A stretch of 64,000 nt of DNA from contig CANLCT010000016.1 in NCBI GenBank assembly GCA_947489195.1, forward strand, positions 1 to 64,000. Reading direction: 5' to 3'. The DNA is from an uncultured Aquimarina sp. Its GTDB lineage: Bacteria > Bacteroidota > Bacteroidia > Flavobacteriales > Flavobacteriaceae. A program made the position numbers and the translations under genes. Shown in pieces: positions 35,474-43,686 of this stretch (position 1 is the first letter of the stretch; every line of letters begins with the position of its first letter). The notes under the pieces were generated by a model. The model was not told the DNA's origin, searched no databases, and was given only the letters and a program-made list of their open reading frames with translations.

Positions 35474-35481
35474 TATATTTG
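35474..35481 (+). promoter_or_regulatory. -7 promoter element (TATATTTG) 6 nt from start of TrmH-family gene
   Basis: A consensus element that ends 6 nt before ATG 35488; use of this promoter would give a leaderless or nearly leaderless transcript. Confidence 0.45.
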
Positions 35482-35487
35482 TGCTCT

Positions 35488-36288
35488 ATGTATCGAAAAA
35501 TTGAAAGCCCAAACAACCCAACAATAAAGCAACTTTTTCAACTACGAGAAAAATCTAGAACTCGTAAAAAAGAAGCTGTTTTCATTATTGAGGGAATTCA
35601 AGAGGTTCAACTAGCTCTAGAAGCCAATTATCAACTTATCGATATATATGTATGTACAGATATCATATCTATTCAAAAATTCGAAAATACATTTAAAAAA
35701 TACTTATTAAACCTTCAAATCACAGAAATTAGTATCGAAGTATACCAAAAACTTGCTTACAGAACTACTACAGAAGGTGTAATTGCTGTTTCTAAAATAA
35801 AATCAACATCACTTTCTGAACTGCATTTAAATAAAAATCCATTGATAATTGTTGCCGAAGCTCCTGAAAAACCTGGAAATATCGGTGCCTTATTACGTAC
35901 TGCTGATGCTGCAAATGTTGATGCAGTGCTCATTGCCAACCCTAAAACAGACCTTTACAATCCAAATATAATACGATCAAGTGTAGGTTGTGTGTTTACA
36001 AATACTATTGCAACAGGATCTACCACTGAAATTATTTCATTTCTTAAAGAAAAAAAAATCAATATTTACGGTGCTATACTACAAAGTGCTGTACCATATC
36101 ATATTCAAGACTACACTAAGCCTACTGCTATTGTAGTTGGAACCGAACACGAAGGCTTAAGTGAAGCATGGAGAATGAACACCACACAAAACATTATTAT
36201 TCCTATGAATGGCAATGTTGACTCTATGAACGTATCTGTCGCTGCAGGAATTTTAATTTTTGAAGCCAAAAGGCAACGTGGTTTCTAA
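35488..36288 (+). CDS. TrmH-family (SpoU) RNA 2'-O-methyltransferase
   Basis: A 266-residue SPOUT methyltransferase. The N-terminal substrate-binding domain begins IESPNNPTIKQLFQLREKSR and EAVFIIEGIQEVQLALEAN. The catalytic knot has motif 1 EAPEKPGNIGALLRTADAAN (about 129-148), motif 2 TAIVVGTEHEGLSEAW (about 211-226) and motif 3 IIIPMNGNVDSMNVSVAAGI. It methylates a ribose in rRNA or tRNA using SAM; the exact nucleotide is unknown. ATG 35488 is chosen over TTG 35479, which lies inside the promoter element. Confidence 0.92.
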   Translation: MYRKIESPNNPTIKQLFQLREKSRTRKKEAVFIIEGIQEVQLALEANYQLIDIYVCTDIISIQKFENTFKKYLLNLQITEISIEVYQKLAYRTTTEGVIAVSKIKSTSLSELHLNKNPLIIVAEAPEKPGNIGALLRTADAANVDAVLIANPKTDLYNPNIIRSSVGCVFTNTIATGSTTEIISFLKEKKINIYGAILQSAVPYHIQDYTKPTAIVVGTEHEGLSEAWRMNTTQNIIIPMNGNVDSMNVSVAAGILIFEAKRQRGF

Positions 36289-36329
36289 GTCAATTTGTAC
36301 ATTTACAGCCAAAATTTATTTACTTATTT

Positions 36330-37562
36330 ATGAATCCTACTACAGTATTTTATATTCTTATCGCCATTATCGTTATTAATTTTATTATTGATTTCATATT
36401 GGACAGTTTAAATGCTAAACAATATGGAGCAACTTTACCTAATGAGCTTCAAGATGTATATCCAAATGAAGAGTATCAAAAATCAATGGATTATAAGAAA
36501 ACAAATCATCGTTTTAGTTTATTTACTAATCTTTTTTCTATAGTACTCACGTTAGCTTTTTTCATTTTTGATGGATTCAAATTAGTTAATGATTTTGCAC
36601 TTTCATTTAGTGATAACCCTATTATAGTTGGACTCATTTTCTTTGGAATTATTATGATTGGTAACGACATTATAAATCTTCCTTTTGCTTATTATAAAAA
36701 TTTTGTAATCGAAGAAAAGTTTGGTTTTAATAAAATGACAGTTGACACATTTTTTATGGATAAAATAAAAGGTTGGTTAATGATGGCCTTAATGGGAGGT
36801 GGAATTTTAGCACTAATCATATGGTTTTATGGAGTAGCTGGACCAAATTTTTGGTTATATGCTTGGGGACTTGTTGCTTTTTTCTCTTTTTTCATGAATA
36901 TGTTCTACGCAAAATTAATTGTTCCCCTTTTTAATAAACAAACTCCTTTAGAAGAAGGTTCTTTACGTAATAAAATTGAAGCTTATGGTAACAAAGTAGG
37001 TTTTAAATTAGATAAAATATTTGTGATAGATGGTTCAAAAAGAAGCACAAAAGCAAATGCTTATTTTTCTGGATTTGGTAGTGAAAAAAGAGTTACTCTT
37101 TTTGACACATTAATTAACGATTTAGATGAAGATGAAATTGTGGCTGTTTTTGCACATGAAGTTGGTCATTACAAAAGAAAACACATTATATACAACTTAA
37201 CATTGTCTATACTACTTACAGGATTTACACTTTGGCTATTATCCTTTTTTGTTGCTAGTCCAGAATTATCAGCAGCACTTGGAGTGAGTACACCTACTTT
37301 TCATATTGGATTAATTGCTTTTGGAATTTTGTATACTCCTATTTCCGAAATTACTGGATTATTAATGAACGTTCTTTCTCGAAAATTTGAATATCAAGCC
37401 GATGATTATGCCAAGGAAACCTTTGGTTCAGAACCATTAGTTACCAGTTTAAAAAAGCTTTCTAAAAATAGTTTAAGCAATTTAACACCGCATCCTGCAT
37501 ATGAATTTTACCACTATTCTCACCCATCATTAATTAAACGTATTCGAAATTTAAGGGCATAA
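36330..37562 (+). CDS. M48-family (Ste24-type) membrane metalloprotease
   Basis: A 410-residue protein with about six membrane helices (residues 3-21, 60-80, 98-118, 150-172, 178-200, 290-310 and a pair near 330). The zinc site is HEVGH in VAVFAHEVGHYKRKHIIYNL (about 271-290), with the third ligand Glu in FEYQADDYAKE (about 355-365). The length and layout match CAAX-prenyl-protease-like Ste24 proteins used in bacteria for membrane protein quality control. It lies 41 nt after the methyltransferase on the same strand. Confidence 0.93.
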   Translation: MNPTTVFYILIAIIVINFIIDFILDSLNAKQYGATLPNELQDVYPNEEYQKSMDYKKTNHRFSLFTNLFSIVLTLAFFIFDGFKLVNDFALSFSDNPIIVGLIFFGIIMIGNDIINLPFAYYKNFVIEEKFGFNKMTVDTFFMDKIKGWLMMALMGGGILALIIWFYGVAGPNFWLYAWGLVAFFSFFMNMFYAKLIVPLFNKQTPLEEGSLRNKIEAYGNKVGFKLDKIFVIDGSKRSTKANAYFSGFGSEKRVTLFDTLINDLDEDEIVAVFAHEVGHYKRKHIIYNLTLSILLTGFTLWLLSFFVASPELSAALGVSTPTFHIGLIAFGILYTPISEITGLLMNVLSRKFEYQADDYAKETFGSEPLVTSLKKLSKNSLSNLTPHPAYEFYHYSHPSLIKRIRNLRA

Positions 37563-37616
37563 ATACTAATAAAAAAAAACTGTGTGACTAGTTACACATC
37601 GGATATTTTTACTAAC

Positions 37617-37661
37617 ATAAGACTTGTTTTTGCAAATAGCAAAAAGCAAGTCTTATTTTTA
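37617..37661 (+). terminator. Intrinsic terminator after M48 gene
   Basis: ATAAGACTTG-TTTTTGC (37617-37633), loop, and GCAAAAAGCAAGTCTTAT (37639-37656) form a long stem with one bulge, followed by TTTTT. The rest of the gap up to 37899 shows no gene. Confidence 0.85.
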
Positions 37662-37899
37662 GAATGCTTCAAAAAAGAAAGCTGTTCAACAAATTTTTAC
37701 GGCTATAAACAAAAAAAGAAGCATTAGTTATATTACTAAAAGATGGTTTATATTTGCTTTACTACTTAAAAACTTACCACATTTTATTTACAAAAAATTA
37801 TAGCTAAAAATTAATAATCCAAGAAGACATTCTGACTATTTTTTTTAAAATAGCACTTCTTGTTAATTTGTTTTTACAAATAAATTGTATTTTAGAATT

Positions 37900-40113
37900 A
37901 TGACGGAAGCATTTATAGAAGAAGAAAACAAGCAAATAGCCAAACAATACAAAGAGTTGTTGCGTATTAGTTATCGTACACTAAGTGAAGACGATAAAAA
38001 ACTAATCCGTTTAGCCTTTGATACTGCCGTAGATGCACACAAAGAACAACGTCGTAAAAGTGGTGAAGCCTATATTTTTCATCCAATTGCTGTTGCTAAA
38101 ATTGTAGCAAGTGAAATCGGTTTGGATGCCACTTCGATTGCAGCTGCTCTATTACACGATGTTGTCGAAGATACCGAATACACTTTAAATGACCTAGAAC
38201 GCCTTTTTGGCGAAACGGTTGCTCGTATAGTAGATGGTTTGACCAAAATTTCTATTTTGGATAAAGATGAAGATAAACCCATATCACTTCAAGCGGAAAA
38301 TTACCGTAAAATGCTATTAACGCTTAATGATGATGTGCGTGTAATCATAATTAAAATTGCAGATCGCTTGCATAATATGCAAACTATGGAGGCTATGCGA
38401 AGCGATAAACAAGTTAAAATTGCATCCGAAACACTATATATTTATGCACCCCTCGCCCATCGTATTGGTCTTTACAATATAAAAACTGAACTTGAAGATT
38501 TAGGATTAAAATATACCGAACCTGAAGTTTTTAAAGATATTGAGCAAAAAATGACTGATACTAAAGAAGAGCGTGATGCCTATATTTTACGTTTTACAGA
38601 TCAGATCAAACAAGCGCTTGATAAAGAAAATTTAGACTATGAAATCAAAGGAAGGCCTAAATCAATTTATTCAATAAGAAAAAAAATGGTAAAACAAAAT
38701 GTAAGCTTCGAAGAGGTTTATGACAAGTTTGCCATTCGAATTATATATAAAGTTGACCTTGAAAATGAAAAATTTATAGCCTGGAAAATTTTTAGTATTG
38801 TTACCGATTATTTTAGAGCCAACCCAACACGTATGCGCGATTGGATTTCGAATCCAAAATCCAATGGATATGAAGCCTTACATACAACAGTAGTTGGACC
38901 CGATAATAAATGGGTTGAAATTCAAATTAGAAGTAATCGCATGCATGAAATTGCCGAAAAAGGTTATGCTGCCCATTATAAATATAAAAATAGTGCTGAA
39001 AAAGGGGATAATGTATTAGATGTTTGGTTAGACAAATTACAAGAAGCACTTGAAAATGAAGAAACCAACGCTGTAGACTTTGTTGAAGAATTTAAACTCA
39101 ACTTGTACGCTAAAGAAATATTTATTTTCACTCCAAATGGAGATATAAAATCATTACCTAAAGGAGCTACAGCACTTGATTTCAGTTTTAGTATTCATAC
39201 CGAAATTGGTATGCGAACACGAGGGGCTCGAGTAAATGGAAAATTAGTTCCGCTAAGTCACAAACTAGTAAGTGGAGATCAAGTCGAAATTATAACTTCA
39301 AAACAATCAAAGCCAACACAACAATGGCTTAATTATGTAACTACAGGTAGAGCGCGAGCAAAAATAAAATCTTCATTAAATGAAGAAATGAAAATTGTAT
39401 CGGCAGAAGGAAAAGATATATTACGACGTAAATTACGTTCACAAAGGATTCCTTTTAATGAAAAAATAATTAATCAACTAGTCAATTTTTGTAATTTAAA
39501 GACCAGTCAGGATTTATTTTACAGAGTAGGAATAGGCTCTATTGATAATAAAATTATAAAAAACTTTGCTGCCACAAAAAGTAATACGTTAATCAATTTT
39601 TTTAAAAATAAAATAAGAAAAAACAGTATTAGTGACGAAGTTAACAATGATGAAATTACTAATAATTATGACCTGCTAGTTTTTGGTAAAGATGAAGATA
39701 AACTAAATTATAAACTTTCAAATTGCTGTAATCCAATTCCTGGCGATCCTGTTTTTGGTTTTTTAACCATTAATGAAGGTATTAAAGTACATAAACACAA
39801 TTGCCCAAATGCATTGCAATTACAAAGTAATTATGCCTATCGTATTATGTCTGCTAAATGGATCGACTCTAGCCAACAAGAATTTAAAGCTGAGTTGCGA
39901 TTAACAGGTATTGACAACATGGGCTTAGTCAATGAAATTACTAAAATCATCTCAAACAACTTACATGTTGCCATTTATAAAATTTCTTTTAGTAGTGATG
40001 ATGGTGTTTTTGAAGGAAATATTACTGTAGGTGTAAAAAACAAAAATATCTTAAAAACGATTATTCAACGACTTAATAAAATTAAAGGAATTGATAAGGT
40101 CATTAGAGATTAA
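37900..40113 (+). CDS. Bifunctional (p)ppGpp synthetase/hydrolase
   Basis: A 737-residue Rel/SpoT protein. The HD hydrolase domain (about 40-190) has AAALLHDVVEDTEYT and KIADRLHNMQT, so hydrolysis residues look intact. The synthetase domain (about 225-350) has GRPKSIYSIRKKMVKQN and the conserved NGYEALHTTVVGP. A TGS domain (about 395-455, IFIFTPNGDIKSLPKGATAL), a zinc-finger-like CCNPIPGDPVFGF and a C-terminal ACT domain follow. It sets the stringent-response alarmone level. ATG 37900 is used; TTG 37885 precedes it in frame. It is followed by fur and purA, with a promoter element at 40200 separating it from them. Confidence 0.96.
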   Translation: MTEAFIEEENKQIAKQYKELLRISYRTLSEDDKKLIRLAFDTAVDAHKEQRRKSGEAYIFHPIAVAKIVASEIGLDATSIAAALLHDVVEDTEYTLNDLERLFGETVARIVDGLTKISILDKDEDKPISLQAENYRKMLLTLNDDVRVIIIKIADRLHNMQTMEAMRSDKQVKIASETLYIYAPLAHRIGLYNIKTELEDLGLKYTEPEVFKDIEQKMTDTKEERDAYILRFTDQIKQALDKENLDYEIKGRPKSIYSIRKKMVKQNVSFEEVYDKFAIRIIYKVDLENEKFIAWKIFSIVTDYFRANPTRMRDWISNPKSNGYEALHTTVVGPDNKWVEIQIRSNRMHEIAEKGYAAHYKYKNSAEKGDNVLDVWLDKLQEALENEETNAVDFVEEFKLNLYAKEIFIFTPNGDIKSLPKGATALDFSFSIHTEIGMRTRGARVNGKLVPLSHKLVSGDQVEIITSKQSKPTQQWLNYVTTGRARAKIKSSLNEEMKIVSAEGKDILRRKLRSQRIPFNEKIINQLVNFCNLKTSQDLFYRVGIGSIDNKIIKNFAATKSNTLINFFKNKIRKNSISDEVNNDEITNNYDLLVFGKDEDKLNYKLSNCCNPIPGDPVFGFLTINEGIKVHKHNCPNALQLQSNYAYRIMSAKWIDSSQQEFKAELRLTGIDNMGLVNEITKIISNNLHVAIYKISFSSDDGVFEGNITVGVKNKNILKTIIQRLNKIKGIDKVIRD

Positions 40114-40199
40114 AGTATAATTAAAAAAATCAATTAACACTTTGTTAATAACCCGCAAAACTTAGCATTTTAAAATCCTCTAAGATTTAAAAAATAGCT

Positions 40200-40207
40200 T
40201 AACTTTG
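40200..40207 (+). promoter_or_regulatory. -7 promoter element (TAACTTTG) for fur-purA
   Basis: A consensus TAnnTTTG, 16 nt before the ATG at 40224. Confidence 0.5.
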
Positions 40208-40223
40208 CTTTTTTATTTTTTGA

Positions 40224-40676
40224 ATGAGTGCAAAAAAAGAGAGTCTAAATAATCAAGAAACCGTAAAGCAAGTATTCACTTCTTTTCTGGAGGAACACAA
40301 ACACCGTAAAACTCCTGAAAGGTTTGCTATACTTCAGGAAATATATGAAAATGAAGAACATTTTGATATAGAATCCCTATATCTTAAAATGAAGAATAAA
40401 AATTACCGTGTTAGTAGAGCTACTCTTTACAATACAATCGAATTATTATTAGATTGTAAATTAGTTCGTAAACATCAATTTGGACAAAACTTAGCGCAAT
40501 ATGAAAAATCATATTTTGACCGCCAACATGACCACCTTATTCTTACTGACAGTAGCGAAGTACTTGAGTTTTGCGACCCTCGTATTCAACAAATAAAAAA
40601 AACAATCGAAGAAATATTTGACGTAACAATCACGAATCATTCGCTGTATTTTTACGGAACTAAAAATAAAAAATAA
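40224..40676 (+). CDS. Fur-family transcriptional regulator
   Basis: A 150-residue Fur-like repressor. [20 protein letters not shown] and [20 protein letters not shown] form the winged helix, and [20 protein letters not shown] then lead into the metal-binding dimerisation domain. The Cys-rich zinc motif CxxC of classic Fur is absent (only an FCDPRI is seen), so the sensed metal or peroxide is uncertain. It lies 8 nt ahead of purA, as often in Bacteroidota. Confidence 0.92.
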   Translation: MSAKKESLNNQETVKQVFTSFLEEHKHRKTPERFAILQEIYENEEHFDIESLYLKMKNKNYRVSRATLYNTIELLLDCKLVRKHQFGQNLAQYEKSYFDRQHDHLILTDSSEVLEFCDPRIQQIKKTIEEIFDVTITNHSLYFYGTKNKK

Positions 40677-40684
40677 CGCATAAA

Positions 40685-41956
40685 ATGGCTGTAAATTTAC
40701 TACTAGGTCTGCAATGGGGAGACGAAGGTAAAGGTAAAATTGTTGATGTTCTTACGAATGATTATGATATAATTGCACGTTTCCAAGGCGGACCAAATGC
40801 TGGTCATACACTTGAGTTTGATGGATACAAACATGTATTACATACTATTCCAAGTGGAATTTTTCACAAAACAGCTATTAACCTAGTTGGTAATGGTGTT
40901 GTTATTGATCCCGTAATTTTTCAAAGAGAATTAAAGAATTTGGATAAATTTGATATTGATTACAAATCAAAATTATTGATTTCGCGTAAAGCTCATATAA
41001 TTTTACCAACTCATCGGTTTTTAGATCAAGCTAGTGAATTATCAAAAGGTAAAGCTAAAATTGGATCAACCCTAAAAGGAATTGGCCCAACATATATGGA
41101 CAAAACTGGTCGTAACGGACTAAGAGTTGGAGATTTAGAATTAGACAACTTTAAAGAACGTTATAGAGCATTAGCTAATAAGCACGAAGCCATGATCGAA
41201 TTTCATGGTGTTGAATTAGAATATGATTTAAAAACTGAAGAAACTATTTTCTTTGAAGCTATAGAAACTTTAAAAGAACTTACTTTTATTGACAGTGAAG
41301 AGTATCTTTTTGAAGCTCAACGCCAAGGAAAAACTATTTTAGCTGAAGGCGCTCAAGGTTCTTTATTAGATGTTGATTTTGGAACCTATCCGTTTGTAAC
41401 TTCATCAAACACAACAGCTGCTGGTGCTTGTACTGGATTAGGTATTGCTCCAAATAAAATTGGAGATGTATTCGGAATTTTTAAAGCTTACACTACTCGT
41501 GTGGGTAGCGGACCATTCCCTACTGAACTTTTTAACGATGAAGGTGCTCGTATGGCAAAAATTGGCCATGAATTTGGCTCAACTACTGGTCGAGCACGTA
41601 GATGTGGTTGGTTAGACCTTGTTGCATTAAAATACGCTGTTCAAGTTAATGGTGTTACACAATTAATGATGATGAAAGGTGATGTATTAAGTGGTTTTGA
41701 AACCTTAAAAATTTGTACTGCATACAAATACAAAGGAGAAACCATAAAACACTTCCCTTACAATATTGAGCCTAAAAATGTAACCCCTGTTTACACCGAA
41801 GTTAAAGGCTGGAAAGAAGACTTAACTGGAATGACAGATAAAAGTCAATTCCCAAAAGAACTTAATGATTATATAGAGTTTTTAGAAAAAGAATTAGAAA
41901 CTCCAATTACAATAGTATCTGTTGGACCAGACAGAAAACAAACAATTAATAGATAA
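40685..41956 (+). CDS. purA: Adenylosuccinate synthase
   Basis: A 423-residue enzyme. LLLGLQWGDEGKGKIVDVLT is the GTP-binding start with the catalytic Asp, FQGGPNAGHTLEFDGYKHVL follows, IGSTLKGIGPTYMDKTGRNG binds IMP, ILAEGAQGSLLDVDFGTYPF and VTSSNTTAAGACTGLGIAP are conserved, and TTGRARRCGWLDLVALKYAV lies near the Arg loop. It joins IMP and aspartate in AMP synthesis. It is co-transcribed with the Fur gene 8 nt upstream and ends at a strong terminator. Confidence 0.98.
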   Translation: MAVNLLLGLQWGDEGKGKIVDVLTNDYDIIARFQGGPNAGHTLEFDGYKHVLHTIPSGIFHKTAINLVGNGVVIDPVIFQRELKNLDKFDIDYKSKLLISRKAHIILPTHRFLDQASELSKGKAKIGSTLKGIGPTYMDKTGRNGLRVGDLELDNFKERYRALANKHEAMIEFHGVELEYDLKTEETIFFEAIETLKELTFIDSEEYLFEAQRQGKTILAEGAQGSLLDVDFGTYPFVTSSNTTAAGACTGLGIAPNKIGDVFGIFKAYTTRVGSGPFPTELFNDEGARMAKIGHEFGSTTGRARRCGWLDLVALKYAVQVNGVTQLMMMKGDVLSGFETLKICTAYKYKGETIKHFPYNIEPKNVTPVYTEVKGWKEDLTGMTDKSQFPKELNDYIEFLEKELETPITIVSVGPDRKQTINR

Positions 41957-41980
41957 TCTATTAATTGTTTAATAAACTTA

Positions 41981-42014
41981 AAAAGCGTTGACCTTATTGT
42001 CAACGCTTTTTTTT
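41981..42014 (+). terminator. Intrinsic terminator after purA
   Basis: AAAAGCGTTGAC-CTTATT-GTCAACGCTTTT followed by more T, 24 nt after the purA stop. Confidence 0.93.
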
Positions 42015-42066
42015 GCACTTAATCTTTTTCCAAATTTTACCATAAGCTTTAATTCAATAATTCTTT

Positions 42067-42074
42067 TATTTTTG
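42067..42074 (+). promoter_or_regulatory. -7 promoter element (TATTTTTG) for spondin-domain gene
   Basis: A consensus element located 31 nt before the ATG at 42106 and after the purA terminator. Confidence 0.5.
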
Positions 42075-42105
42075 CTATTACACAAATCAAATTACACAAA
42101 AAAAT

Positions 42106-43041
42106 ATGAAAAGATTAATCACTAACTTAATATATGGAATAGTCTTAGGAAGCACTTCTATATATGCACAAACAACTGTTGAATACAAGGTGGAATTTAC
42201 TAGTAATTGGGAAGCACACGGCCCATTACCAGGAGCAAGCGCACACTTTACAGATCTAGTAGTTGCTACCCATAATAATAATATAACTTTTTTAGAAATG
42301 GGGCAACCTGCTAGTCCAGGTGTTACCAGTGTTGCAGAATTAGGTACTACCGGTACATTTGTTAATGAAGTTAATGCAGAAAAACCTAATAATGCTTATA
42401 GTGTTACCGTAGGTCCTGATCTATTTTTTAATAGTGACAGAAGAGATATTACCATAGAAAGTTTAGAAGTAAATTCTGACTTCCCCCTACTCTCTTTAGC
42501 TTCAATGATTGCTCCTAGTCCTGACTGGATGATTGCTGTAAACAGCTTATCATTACAAGATTCTTCTGGAGATTGGATTTCTGAAATTACTATGGATCTT
42601 TATGCTTATGACGCTGGTACAAGATCCAATAACACATACAATTTAGGCGGACCTAGAACAAGTCCTGTTGGAGTAATTAGTCGTATAACAAGTAACGACA
42701 CTCCTATTAATCCTAATTTAAAAATAGGAACATTAAATATTACTTTAGACGAATCTACACTTTCTTCAAATAATTTTGATTTACCTAATTATGAAGATCT
42801 TGATTTTTTTCCAAACCCAGCAAAAGAAACTATTAGAATTATAAATGTTGAAAATAGCAATCTAGAAACTGTAGAAATTTTTAACATTACGGGTGCTCTA
42901 GTTAAAGAAGTTGTCGTAGCCAACCCAACTACATTAAATTATGATATCGATATTGCAAATTTAAGTCAAGGCTTATATTTAATGAAGTTTACCACAAGTA
43001 CTGGTGACACACAAACTAAAAGACTTACTGTTACTAAATAA
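42106..43041 (+). CDS. T9SS-secreted protein with spondin domain
   Basis: A 311-residue protein with a signal peptide (ends SIYAQ, about residue 22). Residues about 25-215 fit the spondin domain: VEYKVEFTSNWEAHGPLPGA, HFTDLVVATHNNNITFLEMG, PASPGVTSVAELGTTG, MIAPSPDWMIAVNSLSL and YAYDAGTRSNNTYNLGG. Residues about 235-311 are a type A T9SS sorting domain (DFFPNPAKETIRIINV, ending TKRLTVTK). So it is secreted across the outer membrane and probably anchored at the surface. Spondin domains bind extracellular matrix in animals; the bacterial ligand is unknown. Confidence 0.85.
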   Translation: MKRLITNLIYGIVLGSTSIYAQTTVEYKVEFTSNWEAHGPLPGASAHFTDLVVATHNNNITFLEMGQPASPGVTSVAELGTTGTFVNEVNAEKPNNAYSVTVGPDLFFNSDRRDITIESLEVNSDFPLLSLASMIAPSPDWMIAVNSLSLQDSSGDWISEITMDLYAYDAGTRSNNTYNLGGPRTSPVGVISRITSNDTPINPNLKIGTLNITLDESTLSSNNFDLPNYEDLDFFPNPAKETIRIINVENSNLETVEIFNITGALVKEVVVANPTTLNYDIDIANLSQGLYLMKFTTSTGDTQTKRLTVTK

Positions 43042-43061
43042 AATAACAAAAAATCTTTACT

Positions 43062-43105
43062 AAAAAGGCGTATTCAAATAATTATTTGAATACGCCTTTT
43101 TTATG
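43062..43105. terminator. Bidirectional intrinsic terminator
   Basis: A perfect palindrome: AAAAAGGCGTATTCAAATAA (43062-43081) and its complement (43082-43101), with T-run. It serves the spondin gene and the convergent ytxJ gene. Confidence 0.92.
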
Positions 43106-43131
43106 AAAATTAAATACTAATAATTCTACTC

Positions 43132-43518
43132 TTATACTAACTTAATCAAGCTTTGAGCACTAATATCATGATGCGAAGCATGTCCAACAACTTCTCCATT
43201 TTTTAAGGCTATTAATTGAGGTGATTGATGCATTACACCAAATTTTTCAGCGATTTGTAATGAAATAGGTCTATAATTCAACAAATCCAAATAATAAACA
43301 TCTAACTGATCCTCTGTTAAATTATAAGTGGCTTCAAATTGTTTAATAACCATACTACTTATTCCGCAACGAGTAGAATGCTTAAAAATGACTTGGGGTT
43401 TTATTTTTGATTTCTCTTTAATTTCATCAAGCTGTGTCATTTCTGTTAAAGGTACCCAAGGAAATTGTTTTTTTTGCTCCTTTGGTTTTTTATCTTTTGA
43501 TCTACTAAATAATCCCAT
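43132..43518 (-). CDS. ytxJ: Bacillithiol system redox-active protein YtxJ
   Basis: A 128-residue thioredoxin-fold protein. A basic N-terminal tail (MGLFSRSKDKKPKEQKKQ) precedes WVPLTEMTQLDEI, the active-site segment VIFKHSTRCGISSMVIKQFE with a single Cys in a T-R-C-G-I-S motif, YYLDLLNYRPISLQIAEKFG, and cis-Pro-containing HQSPQLIALKNGEVVGHASH. These fit YtxJ, a monothiol bacilliredoxin thought to remove bacillithiol from proteins. It suggests this bacterium uses bacillithiol. It is transcribed alone. Confidence 0.92.
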   Translation of the reverse strand: MGLFSRSKDKKPKEQKKQFPWVPLTEMTQLDEIKEKSKIKPQVIFKHSTRCGISSMVIKQFEATYNLTEDQLDVYYLDLLNYRPISLQIAEKFGVMHQSPQLIALKNGEVVGHASHHDISAQSLIKLV

Positions 43519-43623
43519 AATCTTTTATTTCTATCAAAAGTCGTAAAAAATAAAGTTTCTTACAATTTTAAAATTCACTATAATAAAAAAGACAAAAAGT
43601 CAGCAAAAAATCTGTAAAAACAA

Positions 43624-43634
43624 GTCATTTTGAC
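43624..43634 (+). promoter_or_regulatory. Short inverted repeat upstream of clpB
   Basis: GTCATTTTGAC, a 4-bp inverted repeat around TTT, 52 nt before the clpB start. The lon upstream region has a similar core (TGCCATTTTGGCA). It could be a heat-shock control site; not established. Confidence 0.35.
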
Positions 43635-43686
43635 ATTAAACTTTACTAGGCACAAGAATTGAACAGTCAAAGTAAAAAGTAAAACT

